This document shows, piece by piece, positions 10,601-22,600 of a DNA stretch of 39,208 bases. Below the pieces are notes generated by a model, which was not told where the DNA came from, did no database searches, and was given only the letters and a program-made list of their open reading frames with translations. Made by a program: the position numbers and the translations under genes. The DNA lies in the NCBI GenBank assembly GCA_016987375.1, contig PJRA01000553.1:222307-261514 (forward strand), in the 5' to 3' direction. This DNA comes from Brachionus koreanus. Its lineage: Eukaryota > Rotifera > Eurotatoria > Ploima > Brachionidae. Within the stretch, counting starts at the first letter, position 1. Each line of letters opens with the position of its first letter.

Positions 10601-12030
10601 TTTCATGAATATGTAATTAAGTTATAATTTGATCTAATTGATGCAGCTTTTTAATTAATTAGAATTTATTTAAACTTATTTGATTTATTTAAACAGATAT
10701 TAAAAATAAAATTCTAATTTATCTAAAAAAATTAATAAATTTAAATAAAATAAATTTATTTTTTTATTTTAAAATATTTTTAAGTTTCGAATTTATCTTA
10801 ACTAATGTCTGTAAAGTTGTTAATGAAAAATAAACGATAAAAAATAAATAAAACAATCATTAGTTTAAACTTTGCAATAGTTATCAATCAATTTTTTTCC
10901 AGAAACACTTGCTAGAAATCTAGACAATCTGTTTTTTTCAAATTATCAATACTCCATTTCCATATGAATCAAGAGAATTTTAGAAAAAAAAACATAAGTC
11001 TGATTAGATTATCAGCAGAATGGGAAATTCTCTTAATTAAAATACTTATTGTGTTGTCCAAACTGAAAAAAAAAATGAATCTATAGGGCTTGTCAAAAAA
11101 TAAATTAGTTTTTAAATTAGAAAAAGAAAACCTTAGTTATTCATTTAAATTACATATAATCAAATAGCAGAGAAATTTTTGCTATTTGATCGAAAGCTAA
11201 TTTTTGAGAAGTATTGATAGTATTTTTCAGAAATCAGCTGACATCTTGGTTAGGCAAATGTTTAAGAGTTGCTAAGAAATGGGCTGTTGATTGATGATGA
11301 AAATTCTAAATCTATAAAAATTGATGAAAGATTCGTTTTTGTTATCAAATAACGAAGAAGATAAAAAATAATAATAAACTAAAAATAATTAATTTTTCTT
11401 GAACCAGAATAGTTCAGGTCCAACTACTATTTTTTTTTCTTATTTTTACAAAAATATTTTTATCGTAATTAAGAAATATTTTCAATAAAAATTTCTAAAA
11501 TGAAATATTTACCACAAATCCTTATATATAGCGTTAATTACATATTCACAATTTAAAATACAATGGTAGAAAATTAAATGCTCGGATCTATTTAAACAAT
11601 TTCCTCTTAATTCTTAGATTGCATCTTTAAGCTTATTAATTTAACCGGGATTATCTAAATGCACATAATATAATTCTTAAAATTTATTTTTTTCGATAAT
11701 AAAATAAAATTCATTTTATCAATTAGAAAAATACTAGGATAATGGCTGATTCTGGATTAGAAATAAAATAAAGTGAAAAAGTTAAGAATTGATTGAAATT
11801 TTAATGATTATTTGGGTTCGAATTTTATTAGAATGGGATAGAAATATGATTGCATTTTGAGGCCATTTTTTCGAACTAAATTCTTTATTCTCTTAGATCA
11901 AGTTTAAAAAAATATTGAATTTAAAAGACAATTCATACATTTGTAATTTTAATTATACCATACATATACAACCCATAAGACTCAATTATTTTAATTGTGA
12001 AAAATTTAAGAATCAAGTTGAACAAAACAT
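7626..12030. other. gene desert, 4.4 kb
   Basis: Extremely AT-rich sequence with frequent stops in all frames. I found no coding exon, RNA gene, tandem array or clear inverted repeat. Nothing is supported beyond A/T homopolymer runs. Confidence 0.5.
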
Positions 12031-12705
12031 CTAATAATGTGTCGAACCGCCTTTATTTTTTAAAAAAATCAATTTTCAATTCTTTTTGACATTGAGTCCT
12101 CTGATTTCTCAAAAATAGATTTTGATACATTCTTTAGAATACTTGAGCTCAGCTCATCCATGAACTTGGCTCATCTTTTGCAATCTCTTTTTCGAGCCAA
12201 CTCCATAAATTTTCAAGACCAAGATAGTGTTTCAATATTTTGCTCATGAAACCATTGCTTCACTTTTTTGGCACGATGACAAGGGGCATTGTCTTACTGA
12301 AATATGAACGCATCATTTTCTCTCAATATATTCATTGATTGAAGTAAGTTATTTCCTAAAATATCAGCGTATATGTGAGAATTGAGCCTTCCTTATAATT
12401 TAAAGCAAATTTTCATAAACCACAATTGCAAATACTGCACCAAATTCTAATAGAATCACTTCCTTTCAGTGTTTGTAAAATAATATTTTTTTCATTGTAC
12501 TTCTCTCACGGTATCCTTCTTTTCTTTCGATCGAATTCGATTTTTCTATTGCCTATTTCAATGTTCATTTCATCACTGAACACAGTTCGTCATTCAGCTT
12601 TGTTTCATGATTTCACTTTAGAAAGAAGTTTTTTCTAGCTTTTTTTAAGATTTTGTTAATCTTTTCTCAAGAACAACAGCTCTTATCTTGTTCTAAATAC
12701 TGATA
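12031..12705 (-). pseudogene. dead Tc1/mariner-like transposase, copy 1
   Basis: Reading the minus strand in shifting frames gives the Tc1 landmarks in order: an RAVVLEKRLTKS region (about 12640-12700), FSDE-like VQ/DEMNIE (about 12560-12590), IRIWC (about 12440), then FQ-stop-DNAPCHRAKKVKQWFHE (about 12230-12300) and LENLWSWLEKEIAKDE (about 12150-12200). The second catalytic Asp is the D of DNAPCHRA, and the final Glu falls in the LEKE segment. The usual PSQSPDLNPIE stretch between them is missing, and several stops and frameshifts are present. The 3' end finishes with AAAAATAAAGGCGGTTCGAC. It cannot encode an active enzyme. Confidence 0.85.
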
Positions 12706-13602
12706 GGAAAACGTAAAATAGTTTTAATAAGCATTTTAGTTTCAAAAGCTGTTTAACTTGTTGTAAAAATATTTCATGAGGGCCATTAAATAATGATTTT
12801 TTTAAATAGGTTCCAATTAAACATATTTAAAGAGATTACGCTTGTCGCAATAAAAAAAGAAGAAAAATTTTAACCTTTGTTAATTAGCCTTTATCACGAT
12901 TAAAAAAATTGAACAATATTTTTGTCTAATTAAAATAACAAAAGAATAGATTGTAATTTCAATTTAGATTTTTTTTTAACTTTGATTCAAAATTATTTAA
13001 AAAATTTAGCTAAAAAAAAAACTGCAAAATAATCAGTCGTTTCTTGACTATTTCATTGTACTGTAAAGTATATTAAAAACTCTAGAAAAAAAAAAAACTT
13101 TCTGAATTAAGCAAAGAATTATAGCTATAAAGGCTATAATAGGTGCAAAAGAGAAAAAAAATAAAGAAAAATAAAACTCTTACTTGAATAATTTTCATGA
13201 AATTTAAAGAAAGAAATCAAGATCAAAATTATCGGATGTTACTCTTCTTTTCTCTTAATTTTTAATATATTTTGTTTTAATTTTTTTACATCGCCCACTA
13301 GGGATTCATTGAATAAATAAATAATTAAATTTAATCTCGAACAGTCAGTAAAATAATTTTTATTAAAGAATTATTTAAGATTTACATTTTAAAGTTTAGC
13401 TATTTATCATAAAATAATTTGGCCTACTCATTCGAAAAGCTTTGTTTAAATTAAAATTACGATCTTAATGTTTGTCTAGGGCGGTGAAGCTCAGAGTAAT
13501 TTTTTCAAAAGCAGACTAACTTTTAGAAATTTCAATTTTATACAAATCATTTCTGACCATAAAAATAAAGTTTAAGATTTAGCAAACATTTTTCACAATC
13601 AG
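12706..13602. other. intergenic, no gene seen
   Basis: AT-rich sequence. Around 13288-13325 the run CCCACTAGGGATTCATTG followed by an AATA-type tail (GAATAAATAAATAA) looks like the 3' terminus of a retroposed element, but no body can be recognised upstream. Confidence 0.4.
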
Positions 13603-13656
13603 NNNNNNNNNNNNNNNNNNNNNNNNNNNNNNNNNNNNNNNNNNNNNNNNNNNNNN
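13603..13656. other. assembly gap (54 N)
   Basis: A run of N. The sequence to its right is built from the self-complementary AGTCAAGTC repeat, which may be why assembly failed. Confidence 0.99.
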
Positions 13657-13699
13657 AATTTTTTTTTCTCTTTTTAAAGTTTTATCTTGTAGAAAACTC

Positions 13700-13852
13700 A
13701 AAAAAAAGTTGTTTTAAAGTCTTTTAAAAGTCAAGTCAGTGACTTGACTTCCAAAAAATTTAAAGTCAAGCCAAAGACTTTTTTTCGAAAAAAAAAATTC
13801 AAGTCAAGTCAAATGACTTGACTTTGACTTTATGACTTTTTGAACAACTCTG
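13700..13852. repeat. AGTCAAGTC-family repeat, copy 2
   Basis: Contains several AAGTCAAGTCA and TGACTTGACTT blocks in both orientations, including AAGTCAGTGACTTGACTT, and ends GACTTTTTGAACAACTCTG, the inverse of the end at 7527. The left part (TTGTTTTAAAGTCTTTTAAA) may be a degraded opposite end, which would make this a MITE of about 150 bp. Confidence 0.6.
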
Positions 13853-16800
13853 TTCACAATTGTTAAAATTTTGGATTTTTCCAAAAACAAAGATAATTTT
13901 CTAAATTTAAAAATTGTATTTTTTAAAATATTCTGTTGCATAAGATATTGCTTTCAACTTCACCGTCTCCGTTTGTCTTCTAGTAAATAATTCAGATTGT
14001 TACCTAAAAATGACTAGGATTATATATAAAAATAGTTAGAAACATGAACTAAAGAATTATTGTATCAATTTTAATGTAGGAGATTCAAATAACAGGCCAA
14101 AAGCTTTCTTTTCTTTAGCTAAGGTAAAATTCAGAGATATCTATGAAGTCATATATGACATGAATTAGGTCTGATTCACCTTTGAAACCATTCAAAAAAA
14201 ATAGAAATAGATTCATCTAACTGGCTAAAAGATCTAAAACATCTTATTTCATTTTTATTTGCATGTTAATAAGCAAGCAGCTCAATATCAGTTAGTTGTC
14301 TTTCCGGAAATCAACCAAATTCATGCATCAAAATCAACAGAGACTATCGCTAATCCATGTAAATTTATCTCTGTTAATTTAATATAAGTTTTATGGGATT
14401 TTAGTAAATTGAGTTTTATTTTAAAAATAAATTTACACTATTGTTGCTTTATTTAAGTAGACTTTTTGACATTTTACTTTACCAGCAATACTTAGCATAA
14501 TTTTAGCAACACTGTAAAATTTTGAAAAGAATTTTAAGAAAGTTCAAAATAGTTTGAAATACGCAAGTAGATATGTTTTAACGTGTCAAATATAATTATT
14601 TTCTTGTTTAAATGAACGTCTTAAATGATAAGAATTTATCGCTGAGTTAAAGGAATCAATTAAATATTTGTATTTAAATGCTATGCAGAATCAAGCACTG
14701 ATTGATTTCTACACCTTAGAAGCCTTTCAAAGAAAAATTAGATCTCAAGGATCGTATCTTTATTTGCATATATAAAAAATAATACAACGCAAGACTAGAA
14801 CATTGTGTAATAACTACCTTGTTATTTCTTCCTTTTTTCCTGAGCCATCAGATATTTAAACATACGTATCCTGTAACTCATTGTTTCATTCTATCTTTTT
14901 CCTTTTTTTAATTATACTTGCTTCATTTTATTTTTTTTTAATCTGATAGGGCATTAGTTCGGAAAAGAAAACAAATAAAATAATAAGTCTAGAACAACTT
15001 TTGACTAAATTTTTACTATATCTTAAACAGAAATATAAAGTTGATTAAATTAGGAATTTCTCTTTATTAGAGTATTCCCTTGCAAATTGTGTCTTTATAG
15101 AGAAATTTAAGACCTTTACAAAAAACTTGCAAAAATAAGATATTTTCATAAATCTTATTTCTCATCAGAAAAATTAAGTTATGAAGCACATATAATTTTG
15201 CTTTAAAAACAAAAAATGAGGGTCTTTGGGTACACTAATTTGAAAGGGAATAAGTAGATCTTTTTTCTAAATATTCAAATATAGGTTCAAAAGGTTTTGC
15301 GGCTTTTGGTTTCATAGTACCAAAGTGACCTTGTCACAATAACTATTTATTCTAACAAACTTAATCATTTTAAATTTTAAAAAAAATTGAAATTTTTCAT
15401 TTCATGAACTGTGCATGCGCATAAAACACATACATAAAAATAATAAAATTTACTTAAAATATAATATATTGAAAATGAATTCTTTATTCAGGTAATTGAG
15501 TTGTTTTATTACTTTTTTGAATTTTTGATAGAAATTTTCTAAACCAAGACTTTTTCCTTATAGGAAATCTTCAAAAATTTAAAATAAATCTGAATTAATT
15601 CATTAAAATGAATGACTTAATGAAAGAAAAATTTCGACTGTAAATTTATTTTATGTAAAAAATTAATATTTATTTTAAATATCGATTCTCTGATTGTGCC
15701 ATATTTTTTTCAATAATCAAAATGTCAAAAAGGATGCCGAAAGTCTCGAAAATTAAATATTTTACTTAAATTTAAATCTTAATTTACAATTCAATCAATT
15801 TACTAAAAAAAAATTTAAATTCAAGATTTGTTAATTCCTTAATTTTCCTTTTTTCCAGTCTAGAAATTCTTGATTGAAAATTTCTTTAATAATAGTCTGA
15901 AAAACTTTCATTTTAATAGCTGTTCGCTTTTTAAAATTAAATAGCATAATTGCACACATGTGTTTAGATGGGAAGATTACTTTAATGCAGAATCAATTAG
16001 AAGATGAGCTGACGATGTGATTTTGCAAATTTTTTTGATTAGTTTTGATATGCTAAAAATAATTTGGCACAGTATAAGTCAAACTCATAGTCTTAAAGGT
16101 TTCATACTTTCTTTTACTTCTCTTTGTTAATAAATTCCACTCAAATAGTCTCTTTATTGAAGATTTTACACTGTTAAAAAAGCAAAGTCTCTTTTTTTTA
16201 GAATTTTTGACTCGAAATTGATGCAAAATAAGTTTTTAAAAATCGACATAAATTTTAAGTTTCTTCTTAGAAACTAAAAAGTCTCTTTTTTTTGAGATAA
16301 TTTGATTCTCATTTTTAGAAATTTTGAATCTTAAAATTAAAATCAAATTGTTTTCTCAGGTTTTCTCAGTGCCGAGCCAAAGCTCCTTCAGATTAAAAAT
16401 ATCAAGAAAAAGTAAAAGCAAAATAAGTTAAAATATTATATAAAAGACAATAAAATAGACAAATTGTAAGTGATGAAAGTCAAAAATTGAATCTTAATTT
16501 TAGCGTTTTTCGTAAAAAATATAAAATTAAACTTTAATTATCAAATTTATAATAATAATTTGATAAGGAGGAAAATAGATTAATTTAAAATCACTTAAAT
16601 GAGACTTTTTTAGCTAAATTTAAGACTAAATAGATTTAATTTAAGACTAATATTATTTATTTTTTCAAACCTTTTCAGTTTCAATAATAAGGCCTGAAAA
16701 TATTTGTTTTAAACTTTTTTTTTTAAATCGTTAAATTTAGGATAAAGAATCTAAATATCGAGATTTATAGTTTCAATAAGGATAAATAATATATTTAGAT

Positions 16801-17394
16801 TTTTTTACAGTGTAGGACTTCATTTATTCATTTATTTAAATGAATGCCTTGAAAGTGATTTAAAGTAAAAAAATAAAAGATATAATAGACAAACAGTTAA
16901 ACATATAATAGAAAATTTGGTTCAAATAATTTTTTTTTTATAAATCTAAGATAGCTTTATTAGAAGAATACAAAGATTAAGAATATAAGAATTTTAGTTT
17001 GCTTTTTAATTGGGTATCCTATGGGAAGTATCCATTTTTTGAATAAAGTTCAATATTTATTCTTAAATTAGCTTTCCAGATTTTACTTGCCTTAAATAAT
17101 TCAATAGAGAAATTCTTAAAAGTTAAAAAGGCGATCAAAAATTTTATTGCATTCGTGCTTTTCTGGTATTTGAAGGCAATGCACAACATCGTAGTCTTCG
17201 CCTAAAATGTAAAAGACATTTTAAATTGCTAAATTTAAAAATTCTAGCATTTGTAAAATGATTTTGAATTATAAAATAGATGACTCTTGGTGTGTGGCTT
17301 TGACTCTAATGCGCAATTTTAATTTAATTAAATTTTGCCATTTAATGTTACATTTTTTTTTGTTTAAATGATAATGTACAAGAAAACTAGAATG
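13853..17394. other. gene desert, 3.5 kb
   Basis: No gene was found. Short low-complexity repeats occur (AAGTCTCTTTTTTTT appears near 16182 and again near 16279). A few less AT-rich patches (around 14280-14350 and 15290-15345) show no open frame or family resemblance that I can defend. Confidence 0.45.
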
Positions 17395-17640
17395 TGTATT
17401 TGCGGTTCGACTACCAGGATTAACAAAATCTCAGAAAAAGCTAAAATGAGATGTTCATATTCCAGCAAGAAAATACCCCTTGTCATCGTGCCAAAATAGT
17501 CAAGCAATGGTTTCATGAGAAAAATATTGAAGTATTATCTTGGCTTTGAAAATTTATGAAGTTGACTCGATAAAGAGGTTGCAAAAAGAATTGACAAGTG
17601 ACTTTTTGAAAAATAAAGGTGGTTTAACACGTTATTTAAT
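17395..17640 (+). pseudogene. dead Tc1/mariner-like transposase, copy 2 (internally deleted)
   Basis: Same family as the copy at 12031-12705 but on the opposite strand. It jumps from an AVRLPGLTKSQKKLK segment (about 17398-17445) directly to FQQENTPCHRAKIVKQWFHE (about 17460-17520), then shows the same loss of the PDLNPIE region (TTGG joined to CTTTGAAAATTTATG) as copy 1. It ends in the matching AAAAATAAAGGTGG terminus. In the first catalytic block the Asp of QQDN is now Glu. Stops follow at once, so it is inactive. Confidence 0.8.
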
Positions 17641-18681
17641 ATATTTTTAATGAATAATTTAATTTTTTTTAAAAAAGTTTAAATTAAGACAAAAGATAAT
17701 TATATATTAATTTTTCACAATACTGTATTTGTTTGATAAGTTTGCTAATAAAACATGGATTAAAAATTTAATCTGTCAATAAAATTCCTGACAAATAATA
17801 AATCAATGACAAAAAAAAAAAACTGTCACACTATCGCATGTTATTACAGACTTAGTAATATTATGTTTTTTATTCTTTATTCTAAAACTTAACTTTGGTT
17901 CTTTAGAATTGATAAATTTCAATAGTATCGGCATGGATATTACGTTAAACAAAAGCGAGACGCCAAGAAAACTTTAGATTTGTCCAACAACCATTAGATT
18001 GTGTCCAAGACTAGATAAATATAGATAAATGCTATTTTTGAATCTGACTCATCAAACGATGAAGATCAGCAGAACAAAAAAATACACAGTGTGCAAGTAA
18101 TGATAATCAGTCATGCTAATGTAACATCATATTGAAAAAAAGAGAGACTTTTTTGTCCAAACGGTCGGTACCAAAAAAAATAGCTCTTTTTTATTATTTT
18201 TATTTTTTTTCAATATAATTGACAGTTATTTATAAAAATTATTTAGAACTAACTTTTTTTTTTATAAATTTTTATTTTCTTCATGTTTTTAATATAAACT
18301 AAAATAATTTAATAAAAAATTGTCTTTTATTGTATAAAAATATTTTATTTTTACTAAAGTAGTCAAGAGTTTACTAAAATTGCTTTCTAAAAATATTAGC
18401 AATCTTAAAAATTCAATTAGGAAATGAATTTAAATTTATTTTACAAACATAAATTAATCGTAAAAAATAAAACATAAAACAGAGCTTAAAATAGGATTTA
18501 ATATTTATGTTTTATATTGACTTTTTTTTTCGCTAGTGTTCTTTGAACTAAAAAATTAATTCAATTTTAAAATTGTGTTTTCAAATTTTTAAAAAATAAC
18601 ATTTTAATGCACTATTAAATGAATAATAAAAAATTGAAAAAATGATTTTATTTTTAAATCTTAGATTTAAATTTGTTTAGC
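17641..18681. other. intergenic, no gene seen
   Basis: AT-rich sequence. A 13-bp inverted repeat, ATATTGAAAAAAA (18129-18141) against TTTTTTTCAATAT (18204-18216), encloses a small less AT-rich loop containing CCAAACGGTCGGTACC. It could be a tiny MITE or chance. Confidence 0.4.
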
Positions 18682-18870
18682 TTAGGCATAGTAGTAGTTA
18701 CTGCGGTATTGTGCTCTATACCAGCGCAAATTTTGCTTTTAGCCATTAAGGCTAATTTCTTTATCAATTAGTGCCTTGAAACTATTTACTGTCCTTGCTG
18801 ATATTGCTTCTTTTGGTAACTTGTTCCATGATTCAACAGCTCATAGATAAAATCCGGACTTATTTTGAAT
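18682..18870 (-). pseudogene. non-LTR retrotransposon reverse transcriptase, C-terminal scrap
   Basis: The minus strand reads KSGFYL, a stop, then AVESWNKLPKEAISARTV followed by NSFKALIDKEI, and after another stop KQNLRWYRAQYR. The pattern W-N-x-LP-x-x-(V/I)-x-x-A-x-(T/S)-V-N-S-F-K-x-x-(L/I)-D is the classic extreme C-terminus of CR1/L2/jockey-type non-LTR polymerases. Two in-frame stops and the missing upstream domain show a 5'-truncated, decayed copy. Confidence 0.75.
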
Positions 18871-19456
18871 GAGGCAAAATAATTTTCTAAAATAATTAAA
18901 TTTTGATTCATTCATATCTAAAAAAAACAATTGCAAAATAATTTCAAGTCCAGTTTTAAGCAACTATGCATTCAAAGGTCAAGTTCTTTTTTAACTCGTG
19001 TTTAGAATGCTTTGAATAATTAATTTTTTTTGTTAATAATTTAAAGAAAAATTTGTAATGATTTTGATCAGATTTAAAAAAAAAAAAACAATTTTTTTTC
19101 CTTTAAACTATGACATTAACAAAAAAATAAGTAAGTATTTATTTTTTATTCATTTTGTAAGATAAAATTTTTTATATAGTTGAAAATTTAAATTAAATGT
19201 TTGACTTTTGATTTTCGTTTAAAATGGAATCAATTCAAAATAAAAAAAATAATATAAAAGAAAGAAAGAAAGAAAGTTGTTCAGTTTCAAGTTGATAAAC
19301 CGAAAGGCATTTAAATGTACATTTAAGTGGTTTACTCTTAATTGTGAAGATTAAAAAAAAAACTTTTTTCATCAAGTTTTTGATTAAAATCAATTTGGCG
19401 CTTAAAGCCTTGAGTCTTTACAATTATCAGACTATTAAGACAAACTAATAGTCTGT
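18871..19456. other. intergenic downstream of USP9X
   Basis: AT-rich sequence containing an (AAAG)n microsatellite of about 18 bp at 19259-19276. This is the 3' flank of the minus-strand USP9X gene. No other gene is seen. Confidence 0.5.
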
Positions 19457-19461
19457 TTATT
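19456..19461 (-). terminator. AATAAA polyadenylation hexamer overlapping the USP9X stop
   Basis: On the minus strand the gene ends CAACAATAAACAG. The TAA stop is inside an AATAAA hexamer. A functional signal this close would leave almost no 3' UTR, so a downstream signal may be used instead. Confidence 0.35.
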
Positions 19462-19606
19462 GTTGATTGGGTAAACGTTTGCCCAAATCTGCATCCAATT
19501 TTTGTCTGCATTCAAAATTTTCCTCATCGCTGATACTCTCATAGGCTTCTTCTTCTTCTTCTCCATCACCATCATCACCATCATCATCGTCATCATCTTC
19601 CTCGGC
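19457..19606 (-). CDS. USP9X: USP9X exon 14 (C-terminal acidic tail)
   Basis: Begins AG|GCCGAGGAA and encodes AEED followed by a run of Asp/Glu interrupted by Gly, then [20 protein letters not shown] and the stop. Vertebrate USP9X also ends in an acidic, poorly ordered tail, but the sequences do not align. The intron before this exon is 51 nt, divisible by three and free of stops, so an unspliced transcript would also be open. Confidence 0.75.
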   Translation of the reverse strand, partial: AEEDDDDDDGDDGDGEEEEEAYESISDEENFECRQKLDADLGKRLPNQQ

Positions 19607-22600
19607 CTTAAAAAATAAAGATACAAAAAAATTTACATATGCATAAAATGCTTTTACATCATTCTGGTCATTTTGGTCATTGTCGTTCGATCCCAATTTA
19701 CTTTGTGGACAAATTCTTAGTGCTTTTTCCAAAGTAACTCGAGCACTTTGAGTTCGCTCCAAATAATAAGTCTGCGATGTTTCGTTGCTTTGTGGACTCT
19801 GATAAAAACTATAATTGGGCATGTTAAGCATGCGGCATCGTTCCATCTCATTATGAAGCCAATTTCTAGCCTGTTTCCATTTTGTCTTGAGCTCTTCGTC
19901 GCCATTTAGCAAATCATTGGCAAAATCGCTCGTGGTGAACAGCTGAACCATCATTTTGATAATTTGATAGGCCCGTTTTTGAAAGTGATTCTGCGATTTG
20001 GAAATAATGTCAAATAAACCTTCGCGTTCGTTCTGAATTCCGTTCAGAGCGCTGAGAAGACGCCGTGTTTGCCACGAATCCTCAATGACCAGTATATGAT
20101 AGAGCATTTCTAGATGAGGCTTTAGTTCGTATGAGCAGTGAAATGCGGTCATCCAAAGAAGTTCGTTTATCAAATCTAGAGAAAAGCTCATGTTCTCCCA
20201 GCATAAAAATTTTATTAGTTTTATTGTTTCGTCCATGCCGGACGCTTCTTCGAGCATTTTTTTTACAAAATTTGTACGCTTAAAAACTAAATCGGATATT
20301 TTTGTCGGAATTTTCGGACACTGAGAAGGAATTTGCTGCATTTGGACATTTTCCTGTTGCTTAAGCTCGCTAAAATGACTATGAGGATTTGACGGTATTT
20401 CAGAGCTTTTCGAAAAAGTAGCACAAAACGCACTTATGTCAAAGCATCGAAGTAGAGTACAGACTACACAGTATAGTTTGGTCAGGTCGGTGTATTGACT
20501 TATGCAGCTAGAAGAGTTCTGATAGGTTGTGTTCTGAATTCTGGAATAGTTAAGCGGGTATGATGAGCCCGATGATGGAGAGTATGAGTTTAGATTTATG
20601 TTGGCGAGAGACATTGGTAGTTCATCAATTGCGAATTGGATGAACACGTATGGAACGTCACAGCGGATCAAATGCAAGCATTGTTGGACACCTAGCAAAA
20701 GATAGTAGTTGAAAAACTGAAAATACTGAACCAAATATTTTGCAGTTTGTTCGCAAATTAAATCTCGTTTTGAAATCAACGAGACTAGTGTGTAGACCAA
20801 AGAGTCTGTTTCAATCATGTAATAGGTTTTGTTTTCTAGACCGGAAATGTTAGAATTTGAAATGGTTGCCATTATATTGTTCAGGCTGGTCACTGTTGTT
20901 TGGTTTCGACTGGGACTGCTGTTTTCGGCTGGTCTCGTGCTAGCTAATGCTAACATTGTTATCGATGCTTGATTAGGAATATTTATTAAATTCTCTAGAG
21001 TTATTTCTCTCGGCATGTCCGAATAAGACAAATGCACCAATGTAACCAATATTTTGCTTAGCGTATTTCGAATCTTGTTGTAAATTTAAATAGAAAATTT
21101 TTTTATTTTGTTTCAAATCAAACAGTTTACCTCATTGCTGGGACAGTCTAAAAAAAATTGAACTAAAATAGTTGGGTTCTCTAACAGAAAGTAGTTGATC
21201 ATCCATTGACGAGCTTTTTGACTGTATTTGGCATAGTTGAAAATTATTTCGTACCATTCGTTCACCGGACCTCTTTAAAAAAATTATTTTAACTTCATTT
21301 AGTTTATGCTAAAGGCATTGTAAAACAAAATTTTCAACAGAAAAAGTAAAAAATTTCATCACTTGTTCTAATGGTCAAAAATTTGTTCTGCAAATGAAAC
21401 AAAGAAGAACGATTGTTGCTTCACCCATTGTGGAAGTCCGATGCGGTTTATTTTCAATATTATTTTATTGAGTGGAATTTTCCAGAATTCCGCAATCGGT
21501 GAAGCAACAATTGTTTTACTATGTTTCATTTGCAGAACAAATTTTTGACCATTAGAACAAGTGATGAAATTTTTTACTTTTTTTATTGAAAATTTTGTTT
21601 TACAATGCCTTTGGAACAAAATTCATGAATTTTGAATTAAGTTTCACAATGGATATGATATAAATATTATAATGAACCCAGGTAAATTTTTTGCAATTTT
21701 TTTTAATTTAATTGTCAATTAAAAAGCTTAAAGAATAAAATAAATTGAAAAAAAAATATTAAAAATTAGAATTTATACTGTCAGAAATTATAAAAAAAAT
21801 GGGAACAAATTTAATTAATTTCAAGTCTGATAGCTTCTGTCAGAAATCTCAATGGGTATGTGAAATCCAAAAACAAATAAAGCAAATATTCTTCTTATTT
21901 TGATAAATTAAAATTTAATAAAATGAATATTCTACAGAAAAGTGAAATATACTTTGTTGCACCTTTTTTAATCAAAAAATATTTTTTATGAAAAAAAAAG
22001 ACAAAAAATAAAACATCAATATGATTTTGATTGATTATTGATTTGATATCCAAAAAAAAAACGAAAGGAAAAATTTTATCTGAGACAAAAAAGCTACAAC
22101 AAATTAAGTTGCAGTTTGTTTATATTTGAATTTCACAATATCATCTCTGTGATTATTTTCTAAATTAAAGCTGCTAAATATCTAAAACAAAATAAATATT
22201 TTTTCTGAAAAATAATTAAAATTTTTTTTAAAGAATTAAAAATAATATGCTTGATTTTTAAAAGCTTGTTTATAAAATTTTATTTCTATCAGAAAATATT
22301 TAATTTTTAATTTTTAAAAAATTGTTTTATTTATTTATTTAAAAATAAAGTTTGGGTTTAAAAACCCCGGCAGTTTGAAATGGATCTTAGTCCTTCCTTT
22401 CAGCCGCATGAAAAAAAACATGGCTTCTAGTAAATAATTGTGAATAGGGTAAGTAATAATGAAAATAAAAATAATAATAATAAGAGCTTCATCGGACTGC
22501 GTGTGGAGCAAATCTTTAAGTAACTTTATTGTTCTTTCTATCTAAAATCTGAGATCTAAAGAAAAACAAGATCTTGTATAAATTTTTCTAAATCTAAATC

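Noticed and set aside
12426..12638. 70-codon plus-strand frame
   Set aside because: Antisense to the decayed Tc1-like transposase, whose conserved motifs read on the minus strand.
7527..13852. A single 6.3-kb transposon with inverted ends
   Set aside because: The 8-bp flanks do not match and the interior holds no shared coding sequence apart from an unrelated Tc1 relic, so two separate insertions are more likely.
19435..19905. Minus-strand frames rich in Met or in Lys (63 and 62 codons)
   Set aside because: Alternative-frame shadows of the acidic and helical C-terminal coding part of USP9X.
21368..21619. 83-codon minus-strand frame
   Set aside because: It spans the arms of the foldback MITE and is explained by the palindrome, not by coding.
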